This document shows positions 1 through 7,734 of a stretch of DNA of 64,000 nt, piece by piece. The DNA lies in NCBI GenBank assembly GCA_045655865.1, contig JAZOQB010000046.1, positions 1-64,000 on the forward strand. Reading direction: 5' to 3'. Each line of letters starts with the position of its first letter. Position 1 is the first letter of the stretch. A model generated the notes under the pieces. That model saw only the letters and a program-made list of their open reading frames with translations, was not told where the DNA came from and searched no databases. The stretch comes from RGIG5579 sp045655865. GTDB lineage: Bacteria > Bacillota > Clostridia > Oscillospirales > SIG627. Made by a program: the position numbers and the translations under genes.

Positions 1-273
1 ATTTTATTCCTTGGACTTTTTGCTTTCGCAATGGGAACAGCAAGTGGTGTGCTTTTTGGCAAATTGATGTGTCTGTTAACCAAGGGTAAAGTAAATCCTT
101 TGATTGGAGCAGCCGGTGTTTCCGCAGTACCTATGGCAGCAAGAATTGCACAAAAGGTTGGACGTGAAGAAGATCCTAACAATTATTTGTTGATGCATGC
201 TATGGGTCCTAATGTTGCGGGAGTCATTGGCTCTGCCATTGCCGCCGGAGTGATGATTGCACTCTTTGGTTGA
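1..273 (+). CDS. oadB: Sodium-pumping decarboxylase beta subunit, C-terminal fragment
   Basis: The reading frame is open from base 1 and ends in TGA at 271-273, so only the last 90 residues are present. They are hydrophobic and glycine-rich and carry the family's typical end: a NPLIGAAGVSAVPMAAR stretch followed by an NYLLMHAMGPNVAGVIGSA helix. In this family (oxaloacetate, methylmalonyl-CoA or glutaconyl-CoA decarboxylase) the beta subunit is the membrane part that couples decarboxylation of carboxybiotin to Na+ export. The alpha subunit gene follows after 13 bases, so the two are co-transcribed. The exact substrate cannot be read from this fragment. Confidence 0.93.
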   Translation: MLFLGLFAFAMGTASGVLFGKLMCLLTKGKVNPLIGAAGVSAVPMAARIAQKVGREEDPNNYLLMHAMGPNVAGVIGSAIAAGVMIALFG

Positions 274-286
274 TAAGGAGATAATT

Positions 287-1717
287 ATGTCAGAAAAAAA
301 GCTTTATATTACCGACACCATTCTCAGGGATGCACATCAGTCGCATGCTGCAACAAGAATGAAGCTGGAAGACATGCTTCCGGCCTGCGAAATCCTTGAC
401 AAGATCGGATACTGGTCTTTGGAATGCTGGGGCGGTGCAACATTTGACTCTTGCATGCGCTTTCTTCACGAAGACCCCTGGGAAAGACTGCGCACATTAA
501 AAAAAGCGCTTCCCAACACAAAATTACAGATGCTCTTCCGTGGGCAAAATATTCTTGGTTACAAACACTATGCCGACGACGTAGTGGATGCCTTTGTTCG
601 TAAATCCATTGAAAATGGCATTGATGTTGTCCGTATTTTTGATGCGCTCAACGACACCAGAAACTTGAAACAGGCTGTGGACTCTGTTAAGAAGTACGGC
701 GGAATCTGCGAAGTCGCCATCAGTTACACCACCAGTCCCGTGCACAACCAGGAGTATTTTGTCACCCTTTCCAAGAAGATTGAAGAGATGGGCGCTGACG
801 TCATCTGCATCAAGGATATGGCAAATCTGCTTCTCCCCTATGATGCTTATGCATTGGTGAAGGCTCTGAAGTCTGCAGTGTCTTGTCCCATTCATCTGCA
901 CACACACAATACCTCCGGTACCGGAGATATGACCAACCTTATGGCTGTTCAGGCAGGAGTAGATATCGTCGACTGCGCGCTGTCGCCTCTCGCAAATGGT
1001 ACCTCCCAGCCGGCTACGGAAGCTTTGGTTGCCACACTGAAAGGAACCGAGCGTGATACCGGGTTAGATTTGGAAAAGTTGGCCCAGGCGGCTGCTCATT
1101 TTCGCACGATAGCTGACAAGCTGAAAGAAGAGAAGATCTTGGATCCCAAGGTTCTTAATGTAGATACAAAGACCCTTCTCTATCAGGTTCCTGGCGGAAT
1201 GCTCTCCAACCTTTTGTCGCAATTGAAGCAGCAAAAGGCTGAAAACAAATTTTACGACGTTTTGGCGGAAATCCCCCGTGTTCGCGAAGACTGTGGATAT
1301 CCTCCTCTTGTGACCCCCACGAGTCAAATTGTAGGTACACAGGCCGTCTTGAATGTGCTCTGCGGCGAAAGATACAAAATGATAACCAAAGAGACCAAGG
1401 GCCTTTTGCGAGGAGAATACGGTCAGCTACCCGCTCCGGTTAACGAAGAAGTCAGAAAGAAAGCCATTGGTAACGATGAGGTTATTACCTGCCGTCCGGC
1501 AGACCTGATTTCTCCGGAATTGGAAAAATATAAAGAAGAAGCTGGCGAGCTTGCTAAGTGTGAAGAGGATGTTCTCTCTTACGCCCTCTTCCCACAGGTT
1601 GCATCAAAATTCCTGGAGGAAAGAAATGGCAAGGATGCAAATTCTGTAGCGACAGTAAGTGAAGAAAATGCGGTCAAAGAGATCTTTGTTGATGATCGCA
1701 CCGTGAACGCTCTTTAA
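287..1717 (+). CDS. oadA: Oxaloacetate decarboxylase alpha-type carboxyltransferase (no biotinyl domain)
   Basis: A 476-residue cytosolic carboxyltransferase that moves CO2 from its 2-oxo acid substrate to biotin. The ATG at 287 is chosen because AAGGAG sits at 275-280; an in-frame ATG at 257 lies inside oadB. Residues 5-20 (LYITDTILRDAHQSHA) form the metal-binding start of the HMGL-like TIM barrel. MLFRGQNILGY, IKDMANLLLPYDA and HLHTHNTSGTGDMT follow, and the conserved carboxylase domain continues through PGGMLSNLL. The chain stops after EEDVLSYALFPQVA, where fused homologues go on to a biotinyl domain, and no AMKM-type biotin site is present. The biotin carrier must therefore be a separate protein, probably encoded upstream of the window. 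Confidence 0.93.
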   Translation: MSEKKLYITDTILRDAHQSHAATRMKLEDMLPACEILDKIGYWSLECWGGATFDSCMRFLHEDPWERLRTLKKALPNTKLQMLFRGQNILGYKHYADDVVDAFVRKSIENGIDVVRIFDALNDTRNLKQAVDSVKKYGGICEVAISYTTSPVHNQEYFVTLSKKIEEMGADVICIKDMANLLLPYDAYALVKALKSAVSCPIHLHTHNTSGTGDMTNLMAVQAGVDIVDCALSPLANGTSQPATEALVATLKGTERDTGLDLEKLAQAAAHFRTIADKLKEEKILDPKVLNVDTKTLLYQVPGGMLSNLLSQLKQQKAENKFYDVLAEIPRVREDCGYPPLVTPTSQIVGTQAVLNVLCGERYKMITKETKGLLRGEYGQLPAPVNEEVRKKAIGNDEVITCRPADLISPELEKYKEEAGELAKCEEDVLSYALFPQVASKFLEERNGKDANSVATVSEENAVKEIFVDDRTVNAL

Positions 1718-1743
1718 TTTGATCTAAAATTTTGAAGTATAAC

Positions 1744-1778
1744 GTAAAAGCTGTGCAGAATTTCTGCACAGCTTTTAC
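1744..1778. terminator. Bidirectional intrinsic terminator between oadA and rlmD
   Basis: A perfect 15-bp stem (GTAAAAGCTGTGCAG, loop AATTT, complementary arm). A-rich and T-rich ends suit termination in both directions, for oadA from the left and rlmD from the right. Confidence 0.85.
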
Positions 1779-1799
1779 ATTTGTATTGATCTTACAATG

Positions 1800-3170
1800 T
1801 CATGTGTTATTTTTTGCAGTAAGCATGACTGCGCATTCAACATGTCCGGTCCGAGGAAACAGATCTACAGGTTGAATATTACCAACAGCGAAGCCCAAAT
1901 TTTGGAAAATACGCAGATCCCTAGCCAGGGTGTCAGGAGCGCATGAGATGTAAAGAATTTTAGGAATACGGTGCTCTGCCAGATCGTGTATTAGCGGGGC
2001 AGGAAGACCTTTTCTCGGCGGATCTACAATCACCAGCGGAAACTTTGAATTTTTCTCTTTCAGAATAGAAAAGGCATCAATCGCATCTCCGCAAACAAAC
2101 GATGCATTTTTGACCCCGTTAATATCTGCATTATGTCTGGCATCATCAACCGCTTCCGAAATGATCTCAACACCTAAAATCGGAATATTTTGAGCTGCAG
2201 ACAAAGAGATGGAACCAATTCCGCAATATAGATCCAAAATGTGATCGTATTGCTTGAGATTTGCCATTTCAAAGGCTGTGCGATAAAGAAGTTCTGCGGC
2301 ATCATGGTTGACTTGGTAAAAAGAAAGCGGAGAGAGTTCCAGTTTTCTGTCACAAAGAATATCGGAAATTTTCTCTTTTCCCCAAAGAACGCGAGTCTTC
2401 TTTCCTAAAATCACGTTGGTTTTTTCCGGCTGAATATTAAAGACAATGCTTACAACTTCCGGAAAGGTATTTCTTATGTTATCGACAAACTCTTTTTCAT
2501 TTGGGAATGCATCTTTTTTCAAAACCAAGCATAGCATCACTTCGCCGCTAGCTTTTCCACGGCGCAGATAAATGTGCCGAACAAGCCCGGTGTCATCATC
2601 CTCTCGATAAGGAAGTATGGAATACTGGGTCAGTTTACGGCAAACATGTTTTACGATGGGAAGAAAGGTGGGATCCTGAATCCGGCAGTTGTCTACTGCG
2701 CATATCTTATGGGTTCGCGGTGAGTAAAACCCAGCAAACACTTCTCCCGTTGACAAGGAGCTTACAGGAAATTGAGCTTTGTTCCGGTAGCCATCGATAT
2801 TGTCCGTTGAAAGCGGTTCTAAAACGCAAACTCCCTCTACCCCGCCTTTCTTTAAACAAGATTCAATGTATTTCTTTTTGATGTCTTTCTCCATATCGTA
2901 ATGGATATGCTGGAAAGCGCATCCACCGCAGCGGAGAAAATGAGGACAGACATCACGGTTACGCAAAGAAGACTCTTTGATTCGCTCCTCTACTTTTCCT
3001 ACATAGTAATTTTTTTCGCACTTGATGATGCGAATTCGGCAAATTTCACCCGGAATCGCATCTTTTATAAATATTACTGCACCAGAAATTTTGGCAACAC
3101 CAAAGCCGAGCATATTGATATCACAAATTTCGGCTTCTAAAATTTGATTTTTTTGAAAGTTCACAGTCAC
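1800..3170 (-). CDS. rlmD: 23S rRNA (uracil-5-)-methyltransferase, RlmD/RlmCD (RumA) family
   Basis: A 456-residue AdoMet-dependent m5U methyltransferase. An N-terminal TRAM domain (about residues 5-60) is followed by a 4Fe-4S cysteine set (CPHFLRCGGCAFQH near residue 80, with a later Cys). The Rossmann domain has DLYCGIGSISL for AdoMet binding, VDPPRKGL, and YISCAPDTLARDL, whose Cys is the family's catalytic nucleophile. In Firmicutes such enzymes methylate U747 and/or U1939 of 23S rRNA; which one applies here cannot be told. The start is a GTG at 3170; a second in-frame GTG lies at 3164 and neither has a strong ribosome-binding site. Its own promoter lies at 3197-3225. Confidence 0.93.
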   Translation of the reverse strand: MTVNFQKNQILEAEICDINMLGFGVAKISGAVIFIKDAIPGEICRIRIIKCEKNYYVGKVEERIKESSLRNRDVCPHFLRCGGCAFQHIHYDMEKDIKKKYIESCLKKGGVEGVCVLEPLSTDNIDGYRNKAQFPVSSLSTGEVFAGFYSPRTHKICAVDNCRIQDPTFLPIVKHVCRKLTQYSILPYREDDDTGLVRHIYLRRGKASGEVMLCLVLKKDAFPNEKEFVDNIRNTFPEVVSIVFNIQPEKTNVILGKKTRVLWGKEKISDILCDRKLELSPLSFYQVNHDAAELLYRTAFEMANLKQYDHILDLYCGIGSISLSAAQNIPILGVEIISEAVDDARHNADINGVKNASFVCGDAIDAFSILKEKNSKFPLVIVDPPRKGLPAPLIHDLAEHRIPKILYISCAPDTLARDLRIFQNLGFAVGNIQPVDLFPRTGHVECAVMLTAKNNT

Positions 3171-3196
3171 ACTCTCGCATTACATTTTTTCGTTTC

Positions 3197-3225
3197 ATTT
3201 TATCACATGATGAAAAAAAAGTCAA
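3197..3225 (-). promoter_or_regulatory. Sigma-A promoter of rlmD
   Basis: Read on the minus strand: -35 TTGACT (3220-3225), 17-bp spacer, -10 TAAAAT (3197-3202), with TGTGA directly before the -10 (extended -10). Confidence 0.75.
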
Positions 3226-3230
3226 AGCGC

Positions 3231-3258
3231 TTGCAATTTTACTTTGATGTGATAAAAT
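3231..3258 (+). promoter_or_regulatory. Sigma-A promoter of the TSCPD gene
   Basis: -35 TTGCAA (3231-3236), 16-bp spacer, -10 TAAAAT (3253-3258), preceded by ATGTGA. Divergent from the rlmD promoter; the two -35 boxes are 5 bases apart. Confidence 0.7.
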
Positions 3259-3285
3259 AATAGAAAATCCAAACGAGGTATCGGC

Positions 3286-3546
3286 ATGAGGCATCAATAT
3301 AAAACAAGCGGAACGTGCGCGCAAATGATCACATTTGAACTAGAAGGAAACATTGTTAAAAACGTTGTCTTTCAAGGCGGTTGCAACGGAAACTTAAAGG
3401 CAGTTGCAAAGCTTGTGGACGGAATGACCGTGGAGACAATTGAAGAAAACCTTAAAGGCAATACTTGCGGATTCCGGCAAACTTCCTGTGCAGATCAACT
3501 AGCTAAGGCAGTGAGAAAAGCTCTGGATAAAGAACAAAATAAATAA
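3286..3546 (+). CDS. TSCPD-domain small protein (TIGR03905-like)
   Basis: An 86-residue protein that matches the small family of the TSCPD domain found at the C-terminus of some ribonucleotide reductases. It has four cysteines: TSGTCAQ near residue 9, GGCNGN near 33, TCGF near 60 and TSCADQL near 67. The spacing fits metal binding, but the family's function is not established. GAGGT lies a few bases before the ATG. It is monocistronic, between its own promoter and a terminator that starts at its stop codon. Confidence 0.8.
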   Translation: MRHQYKTSGTCAQMITFELEGNIVKNVVFQGGCNGNLKAVAKLVDGMTVETIEENLKGNTCGFRQTSCADQLAKAVRKALDKEQNK

Positions 3547-3580
3547 GCAAAGAGGCCGCTTATAAAACGGCCTCTTTGCT
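3546..3580. terminator. Bidirectional intrinsic terminator
   Basis: A 13-bp perfect stem (AGCAAAGAGGCCG, 9-base loop, complement) followed by CTTTT. It separates the TSCPD gene from the convergent cation exporter gene. Confidence 0.85.
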
Positions 3581-3599
3581 CTTTTAAATATTAAATTGA

Positions 3600-4550
3600 T
3601 TACAATTTACTTTCTTCGTCCCGTACAACTTCCGGATTGACATGAACCATAATGTGTTTGACTTTCTCAAAATTTTCCTCAATCGCATTGTGCACCCGAT
3701 CTGCAATATCGTGGCTTTTTTCGAGAGAAATACTGCCGTTTGCACGTATTTCGATATCAACGTAGATTTTATTTCCAAATACCCTGGTTTGAATCAGATC
3801 CACGCCAAGAACGCCTTCTTGTCTGCTAGCGCAAGCGGACATTTCCTTTTCTGTTTCCTCGCTACAGGACCGATCTACCATTTTCTTTACCGCGTCCAAA
3901 AAAACATCGTAAGCGGCTTTTGCAATAAAAACACATATCAAAAGGCTGGCAATTGGTTCCAAGATAAGCAATCCCATTCTGGCACCGGCAATTCCAATCA
4001 ATGCTCCAACAGAGGAAAAAGCATCACTTCGGTGATGCCAAGCATCGGCCATAAGAGCTCCCGAATCTAATCGTTTCGCATAAAATCGCGTGTACCAATA
4101 CATTGATTCTTTACATATAATCGAAATCAATGCCGCAATTAATGCAAAAATCCCAGGTACAGCTATTTTGTTTCTATTTTCAGTAAACAAACTCTCAAGT
4201 GCCGAAAGGCCGATAAAAATTCCGCTTATCAGTAAAATTACGGCAAGTACAATAGCAGCAACACACTCAAAACGTTCGTGGCCATATGGATGGTCTTTAT
4301 CGGAGTCTTTGGCGGAAATCTTTATACCAACGATAACAATAATGGTGCTGAGCACATCGGAGGCAGAATGCACCGAATCACTGATCATAGCACCGGAATG
4401 TGCAAAAATACCAACAAGAAACTTAAACAAAGAAAGCACCGTGTTTCCTAAAATGCTGATAAGAGAGACTCGATAAGCGCTTTTTTTATATTCCATTGGC
4501 GATGTGCTCTGAAAATTATGGGGACAGTTTGATAATACTTTTCTTTTCAT
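3600..4550 (-). CDS. Cation diffusion facilitator (CzcD-type) divalent metal exporter
   Basis: A 316-residue membrane protein that exports divalent metal in exchange for protons. The ATG at 4550 is preferred over an upstream in-frame TTG at 4565 because GAGGA lies five bases before it. About six membrane helices are visible. The intramembrane site has the HxxxD pattern in helix 2 (HSASD) and in helix 5 (HHRSD), the pattern of Zn/Co/Ni transporters. HPYGHERFE follows helix 2, and the C-terminal cytosolic domain (VDIEIRANGSISLEKSHDIA, HVNPE) is the usual metal-binding dimerisation domain. The leader carries what looks like a NiCo riboswitch and terminator, so Ni2+ or Co2+ are the likely inducers and substrates; that is inference. 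Confidence 0.93.
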   Translation of the reverse strand: MKRKVLSNCPHNFQSTSPMEYKKSAYRVSLISILGNTVLSLFKFLVGIFAHSGAMISDSVHSASDVLSTIIVIVGIKISAKDSDKDHPYGHERFECVAAIVLAVILLISGIFIGLSALESLFTENRNKIAVPGIFALIAALISIICKESMYWYTRFYAKRLDSGALMADAWHHRSDAFSSVGALIGIAGARMGLLILEPIASLLICVFIAKAAYDVFLDAVKKMVDRSCSEETEKEMSACASRQEGVLGVDLIQTRVFGNKIYVDIEIRANGSISLEKSHDIADRVHNAIEENFEKVKHIMVHVNPEVVRDEESKL

Positions 4551-4659
4551 ATTGTCCTCTTTCAATCATTTGTTATTTCACTCTATGAAGCAAAACATGG
4601 TTTTGTGACGGATCGGATCGTGTATGAAGTTTAAGCCGTTCAATTCATTTAAACAAAAT

Positions 4660-4692
4660 CCCACGGGATCAGCTAGAAAACTGTCCCGTGGG
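4660..4692 (-). terminator. Riboswitch-controlled intrinsic terminator in the cation exporter leader
   Basis: On the minus strand CCCACGGGACAG pairs with CTGATCCCGTGGG (one bulged A), followed by ATTTTGTTT. The 5' arm is the same segment that forms the last helix and the conserved GGGACAG of the proposed metal aptamer, so the two folds exclude each other. Metal binding would block termination and turn the exporter on. Confidence 0.7.
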
Positions 4693-4751
4693 TAAAATCC
4701 ACTGTTACTTACGTAACCCGGCTCTGAGCAAAGCTCAGGCTTGATCAGTTT
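4678..4751 (-). ncRNA. NiCo (czcD-type) riboswitch aptamer
   Basis: Read on the minus strand, the closing helix AAACTG/CAGTTT encloses three hairpins: CTGAGC-TTT-GCTCAG, a TTAC-GTAA-GTAA hairpin, and GTGG-ATTTTA-CCCAC. The junction strands carry AGCCGGG after the first hairpin and GGGACAGTT before the closing helix. These match, from memory, the conserved junction motifs of the NiCo/czcD riboswitch class. The position upstream of a cation diffusion facilitator gene is the classic context. No covariance search was possible. The aptamer starts 76 bases after the dapB stop codon, and a clear promoter was not found. Confidence 0.75.
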
Positions 4752-4826
4752 GTACTGTAGTTGATGTGCAGTGCAAAGAGTCAAATATTCCAACTAAGAT
4801 GTTTGAATTTGTAAAACTTATATGGT

Positions 4827-5576
4827 CTAGTCAGCAAAAAGATCCTTCATACTATAATGCCCGGGCATCTTTCCCAGAATAAATTCAGCAGCACAGACAG
4901 CGCCATTTGCCAAAATCTCTCTGGAAGAGGCGGAATGAGAAATAGTAACAGTTTCCATGGATCCGGCAAAGAGTACTTCGTGTTCCCCGACGATGGTGCC
5001 ACCACGAACGGCATGAATACCGATTTCATCCCTTTTTCGCTTTCCGCAAATCCCGGAGCGACCAAAGCGATATTCCATTTCAGTGGGTGTAACAGAACAA
5101 ATTTCATCGGCGATCATAAGCGCGGTACCGCTGGGTGAGTCAACTTTTTGATTGTGATGTTTCTCAATGATCTCGATATCAAAATCCGGAAGAAATCTTG
5201 CTGCTCTTTTAGCAAGTTGACAAAGAAGATTGACGCCCAGTGACATATTGGCCGAGCGAAAAACCGGGATCTTTTCTTCGGCTTTTTTGATCAATTCCAA
5301 TTCTGATTCTGTAAAACCGGTGGTAGCAATCACTACAGGCACCTTATGATGCACTGCATATTTTAAAATGTCATTGATTGCTGTATGGAAAGAAAAATCA
5401 ATGATGACATCCGGTACTTCTTTGACCTGTTCCCAATTGGCATAAACGGGAAAGCCACATTCAGGGAGAGAGGGGTCAACACCGGCTAGAATCACAAAAT
5501 CTTCACGGCTATCGCAAATTTGGGCGACCACCTTTCCCATTCTTCCACCGCAGCCGGAAAGTAAAATTCGATACAT
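4827..5576 (-). CDS. dapB: 4-hydroxy-tetrahydrodipicolinate reductase
   Basis: A 249-residue cytosolic enzyme of lysine and diaminopimelate synthesis that reduces the DapA product with NAD(P)H. Residues 5-14 (LLSGCGGRMG) are the nucleotide-binding loop. EIIEKHHNQKVDSPSGTAL contains the conserved H-H catalytic pair, Lys and the substrate-binding SGTA loop. HAVRGGTIVGEHEVLFAG is also typical. The length is slightly short of the common 250-270. No other lysine gene is adjacent. The upstream gap holds the divergent queA promoter; a weak minus-strand promoter may overlap it. Confidence 0.96.
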   Translation of the reverse strand: MYRILLSGCGGRMGKVVAQICDSREDFVILAGVDPSLPECGFPVYANWEQVKEVPDVIIDFSFHTAINDILKYAVHHKVPVVIATTGFTESELELIKKAEEKIPVFRSANMSLGVNLLCQLAKRAARFLPDFDIEIIEKHHNQKVDSPSGTALMIADEICSVTPTEMEYRFGRSGICGKRKRDEIGIHAVRGGTIVGEHEVLFAGSMETVTISHSASSREILANGAVCAAEFILGKMPGHYSMKDLFAD

Positions 5577-5653
5577 GTTACGGATCCTTTCTGGTTTTTT
5601 GCCAAAGCGTTTTATGAAAGGTGAGCCAAGATATGCAGAGAAGAAAAAACTGT

Positions 5654-5682
5654 TGAAAAAAACCAGTATCTATAGTATAATA
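5654..5682 (+). promoter_or_regulatory. Sigma-A promoter of the queA-to-transketolase operon
   Basis: -35 TTGAAA (5654-5659), 17-bp spacer, perfect -10 TATAAT (5677-5682). No other clear promoter or terminator was found until 15231, so it probably drives twelve genes. Confidence 0.8.
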
Positions 5683-5749
5683 TAATTTCAGTGGGTTCAT
5701 AATACCATTTCTTCACCTGATTGTCAAACATTTTTTCAAAGGACGAGCC

Positions 5750-6796
5750 ATGACGCCGGATTATTTACAGAGAAGATCATCATATCATTTTCATCTACCT
5801 TCCGAACAAATTGCGCAAACACCGGTAACCCCGCGGGATTCTTCCCGTCTCTTGGTTGCCTACAAAGACGGAAGCCTTGAGGATCATATCTTTAATGAAC
5901 TACCCGATTTCTTAAAACCCGGTGATGTTTTGGTTATCAATCAGTCCAAGGTGATTCCTGCAAGACTGTTTGCTCGAGATATTCATACCGGTTCCCCACT
6001 GGAAATTTTACTTCTTCGCCAAAAAGAAATGGATACTTGGTACTGCATGGTCAAGCCCGGCAAAAAAGCCAAGCCTGGAAAAGAGTTTTTGGTTGGGGAT
6101 GGCCTTCTCAAGGCAAAAGTTCTTAACGTGGAAGAAAACGGTGATCGTCTTATCGCCTTTGATCATGATCCCAATCGGAATTTTTTAGAAATTCTCGACG
6201 AGATCGGTAACATGCCGCTTCCCCCTTATATTACCAAGAAGCTAGAAGACAAAAACAGATATCAAACCGTATATGCAAAAGAGGACGGTTCCGCTGCCGC
6301 ACCGACAGCAGGCCTTCATTTTACTGATGAACTTTTGGGGAAAATTCAAAAAATGGGCGTTTATATTGCTCCTGTAATCCTTCATGTCGGAATCGGCACG
6401 TTTCGTCCAGTAAAGGAAGAGGACATCACAAAGCACCCAATGCATAGTGAGTTTTTCCATGTTCCTCAGGAGAGCGCTGAGATTATTTCTGCAGCAAAAC
6501 GTGAGGGCCGAAGGATCATCGCCGTTGGAACCACGTCCTGTCGAACTCTTGAAAGCGCTTTCGATTCAAAAGGAAATCTAATTTCAAACCATACACAGAC
6601 CAATATTTTTATTTATCCTGGTTACTCTTTTAAAATTGTGGATGCTTTGATTACCAACTTTCATCTCCCCGAAAGCACATTGATTATGTTGGTTTCTGCG
6701 CTTTTAGGATATGAAAATACTATGCTCGCCTACCGTCACGCAGTGGAAGAGAACTACCGTTTCTTTTCATTTGGTGACGCAATGTTAATTTTATGA
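5750..6796 (+). CDS. queA: S-adenosylmethionine:tRNA ribosyltransferase-isomerase
   Basis: A 348-residue enzyme that transfers the ribosyl part of AdoMet to preQ1 in tRNA to make epoxyqueuosine. Typical segments are GDVLVINQSKVIPARL near residue 60, AAPTAGLHFT near 185, VGIGTFRPVKEEDI near 215, GTTSCRTLESA near 263 and TNFHLPESTLIMLVSA near 300. It is the first gene of the long operon and overlaps miaA by four bases (ATGA), so translation is probably coupled. Confidence 0.97.
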   Translation: MTPDYLQRRSSYHFHLPSEQIAQTPVTPRDSSRLLVAYKDGSLEDHIFNELPDFLKPGDVLVINQSKVIPARLFARDIHTGSPLEILLLRQKEMDTWYCMVKPGKKAKPGKEFLVGDGLLKAKVLNVEENGDRLIAFDHDPNRNFLEILDEIGNMPLPPYITKKLEDKNRYQTVYAKEDGSAAAPTAGLHFTDELLGKIQKMGVYIAPVILHVGIGTFRPVKEEDITKHPMHSEFFHVPQESAEIISAAKREGRRIIAVGTTSCRTLESAFDSKGNLISNHTQTNIFIYPGYSFKIVDALITNFHLPESTLIMLVSALLGYENTMLAYRHAVEENYRFFSFGDAMLIL

Positions 6797-7734
6797 AACG
6801 TTGTATCAGCATTTTTGGCCCTACGGCTTCCGGAAAATCTTCTCTGGCCATCCGTTTAGCTACAGCTTTTAACGGAGTTATCATTTCCGCCGACTCTATG
6901 CAGATTTACCGGCACATGAATATCGGAACCGCAAAACCCAGCCGTATGGAAATGGACCTGGTTCCCCACAAACTGATTGATATTTGCGATCCAACGGAAA
7001 CTTTCTCTGTTTTTGATTTTAAAGAAGCGGCAAAGCGTGAAATCAATCTCGCGCTGGAAGAGAATAAGTTGCCGATTTTAGTGGGCGGCACCGGGCTTTA
7101 TTTGGACTCCGTTTTTAACAACACGGATTTTGGTGAAATGACGGTGGATCCGAATGTGCGCAGTTCTTTGTTGGAACGTGCAGCAGCAGGACAAGGCGCG
7201 AAACTTCTGGAAGAACTTCGAGCTGTCGATCCGGAAAGCGCGTCCCCTCTTCACGAAAAGGACTTGAAAAGAATTTTACGAGCCTTAGAGGTGTATGCCT
7301 CCACAGGAAAAACACTGTCGGAATTTAAAAAGGAATCGCACAAAAAGTCAAGTGAGTTTTCTTTTTTGAAATTTTATTTGAAGTTTGAAGACCGTCAAGT
7401 TTTATACGATCGTATTAATCAAAGAGTCGATCAAATGATTTCTCAAGGACTTCTCGAGGAAACAAAGCACTTGCTTTCCAATGGCTACTTTTCGAGCAAA
7501 ACTTCTTCCCAAGCCATTGGGTACAAAGAATTACTTCCCCATTTACTGCAAGGAGAAAGCTTAGAGCATTGCGTTGACCGGCTCAAACAAAAAACGAGAA
7601 ATTATGCAAAGCGCCAGATCACATGGTTTGGTCGATACGAAGATGCTATTCCGATCATTATGGTCACAGATTGTGATCCTTTTGCTCGTATTCAGGAGCT
7701 TACGGAAAAATTTTTGGAGGAGAAAGTTTCATGA
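6793..7734 (+). CDS. miaA: tRNA dimethylallyltransferase
   Basis: A 313-residue enzyme that adds the dimethylallyl group to A37 of tRNAs reading UNN codons. The P-loop GPTASGKSSLA is at residues 9-19, followed by SADSMQIYRHMNIGTAKPS, and LVGGTGLYLDSV near residue 97. KRQITWFGRY near the C-terminus is the family's tRNA-contact helix. It overlaps queA upstream and the HlyD-like gene downstream by four bases each. Confidence 0.96.
   Translation: MKRCISIFGPTASGKSSLAIRLATAFNGVIISADSMQIYRHMNIGTAKPSRMEMDLVPHKLIDICDPTETFSVFDFKEAAKREINLALEENKLPILVGGTGLYLDSVFNNTDFGEMTVDPNVRSSLLERAAAGQGAKLLEELRAVDPESASPLHEKDLKRILRALEVYASTGKTLSEFKKESHKKSSEFSFLKFYLKFEDRQVLYDRINQRVDQMISQGLLEETKHLLSNGYFSSKTSSQAIGYKELLPHLLQGESLEHCVDRLKQKTRNYAKRQITWFGRYEDAIPIIMVTDCDPFARIQELTEKFLEEKVS

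Noticed and set aside
4578..4793. 71-codon minus-strand reading frame after dapB
   Set aside because: It needs a TTG start, has no recognised match, and its sequence is better explained by the riboswitch hairpins and terminator.
5628..5658. Minus-strand promoter for dapB overlapping the queA promoter
   Set aside because: TTCAAC and TATCTT are present but 19 bases apart, too weak to annotate.
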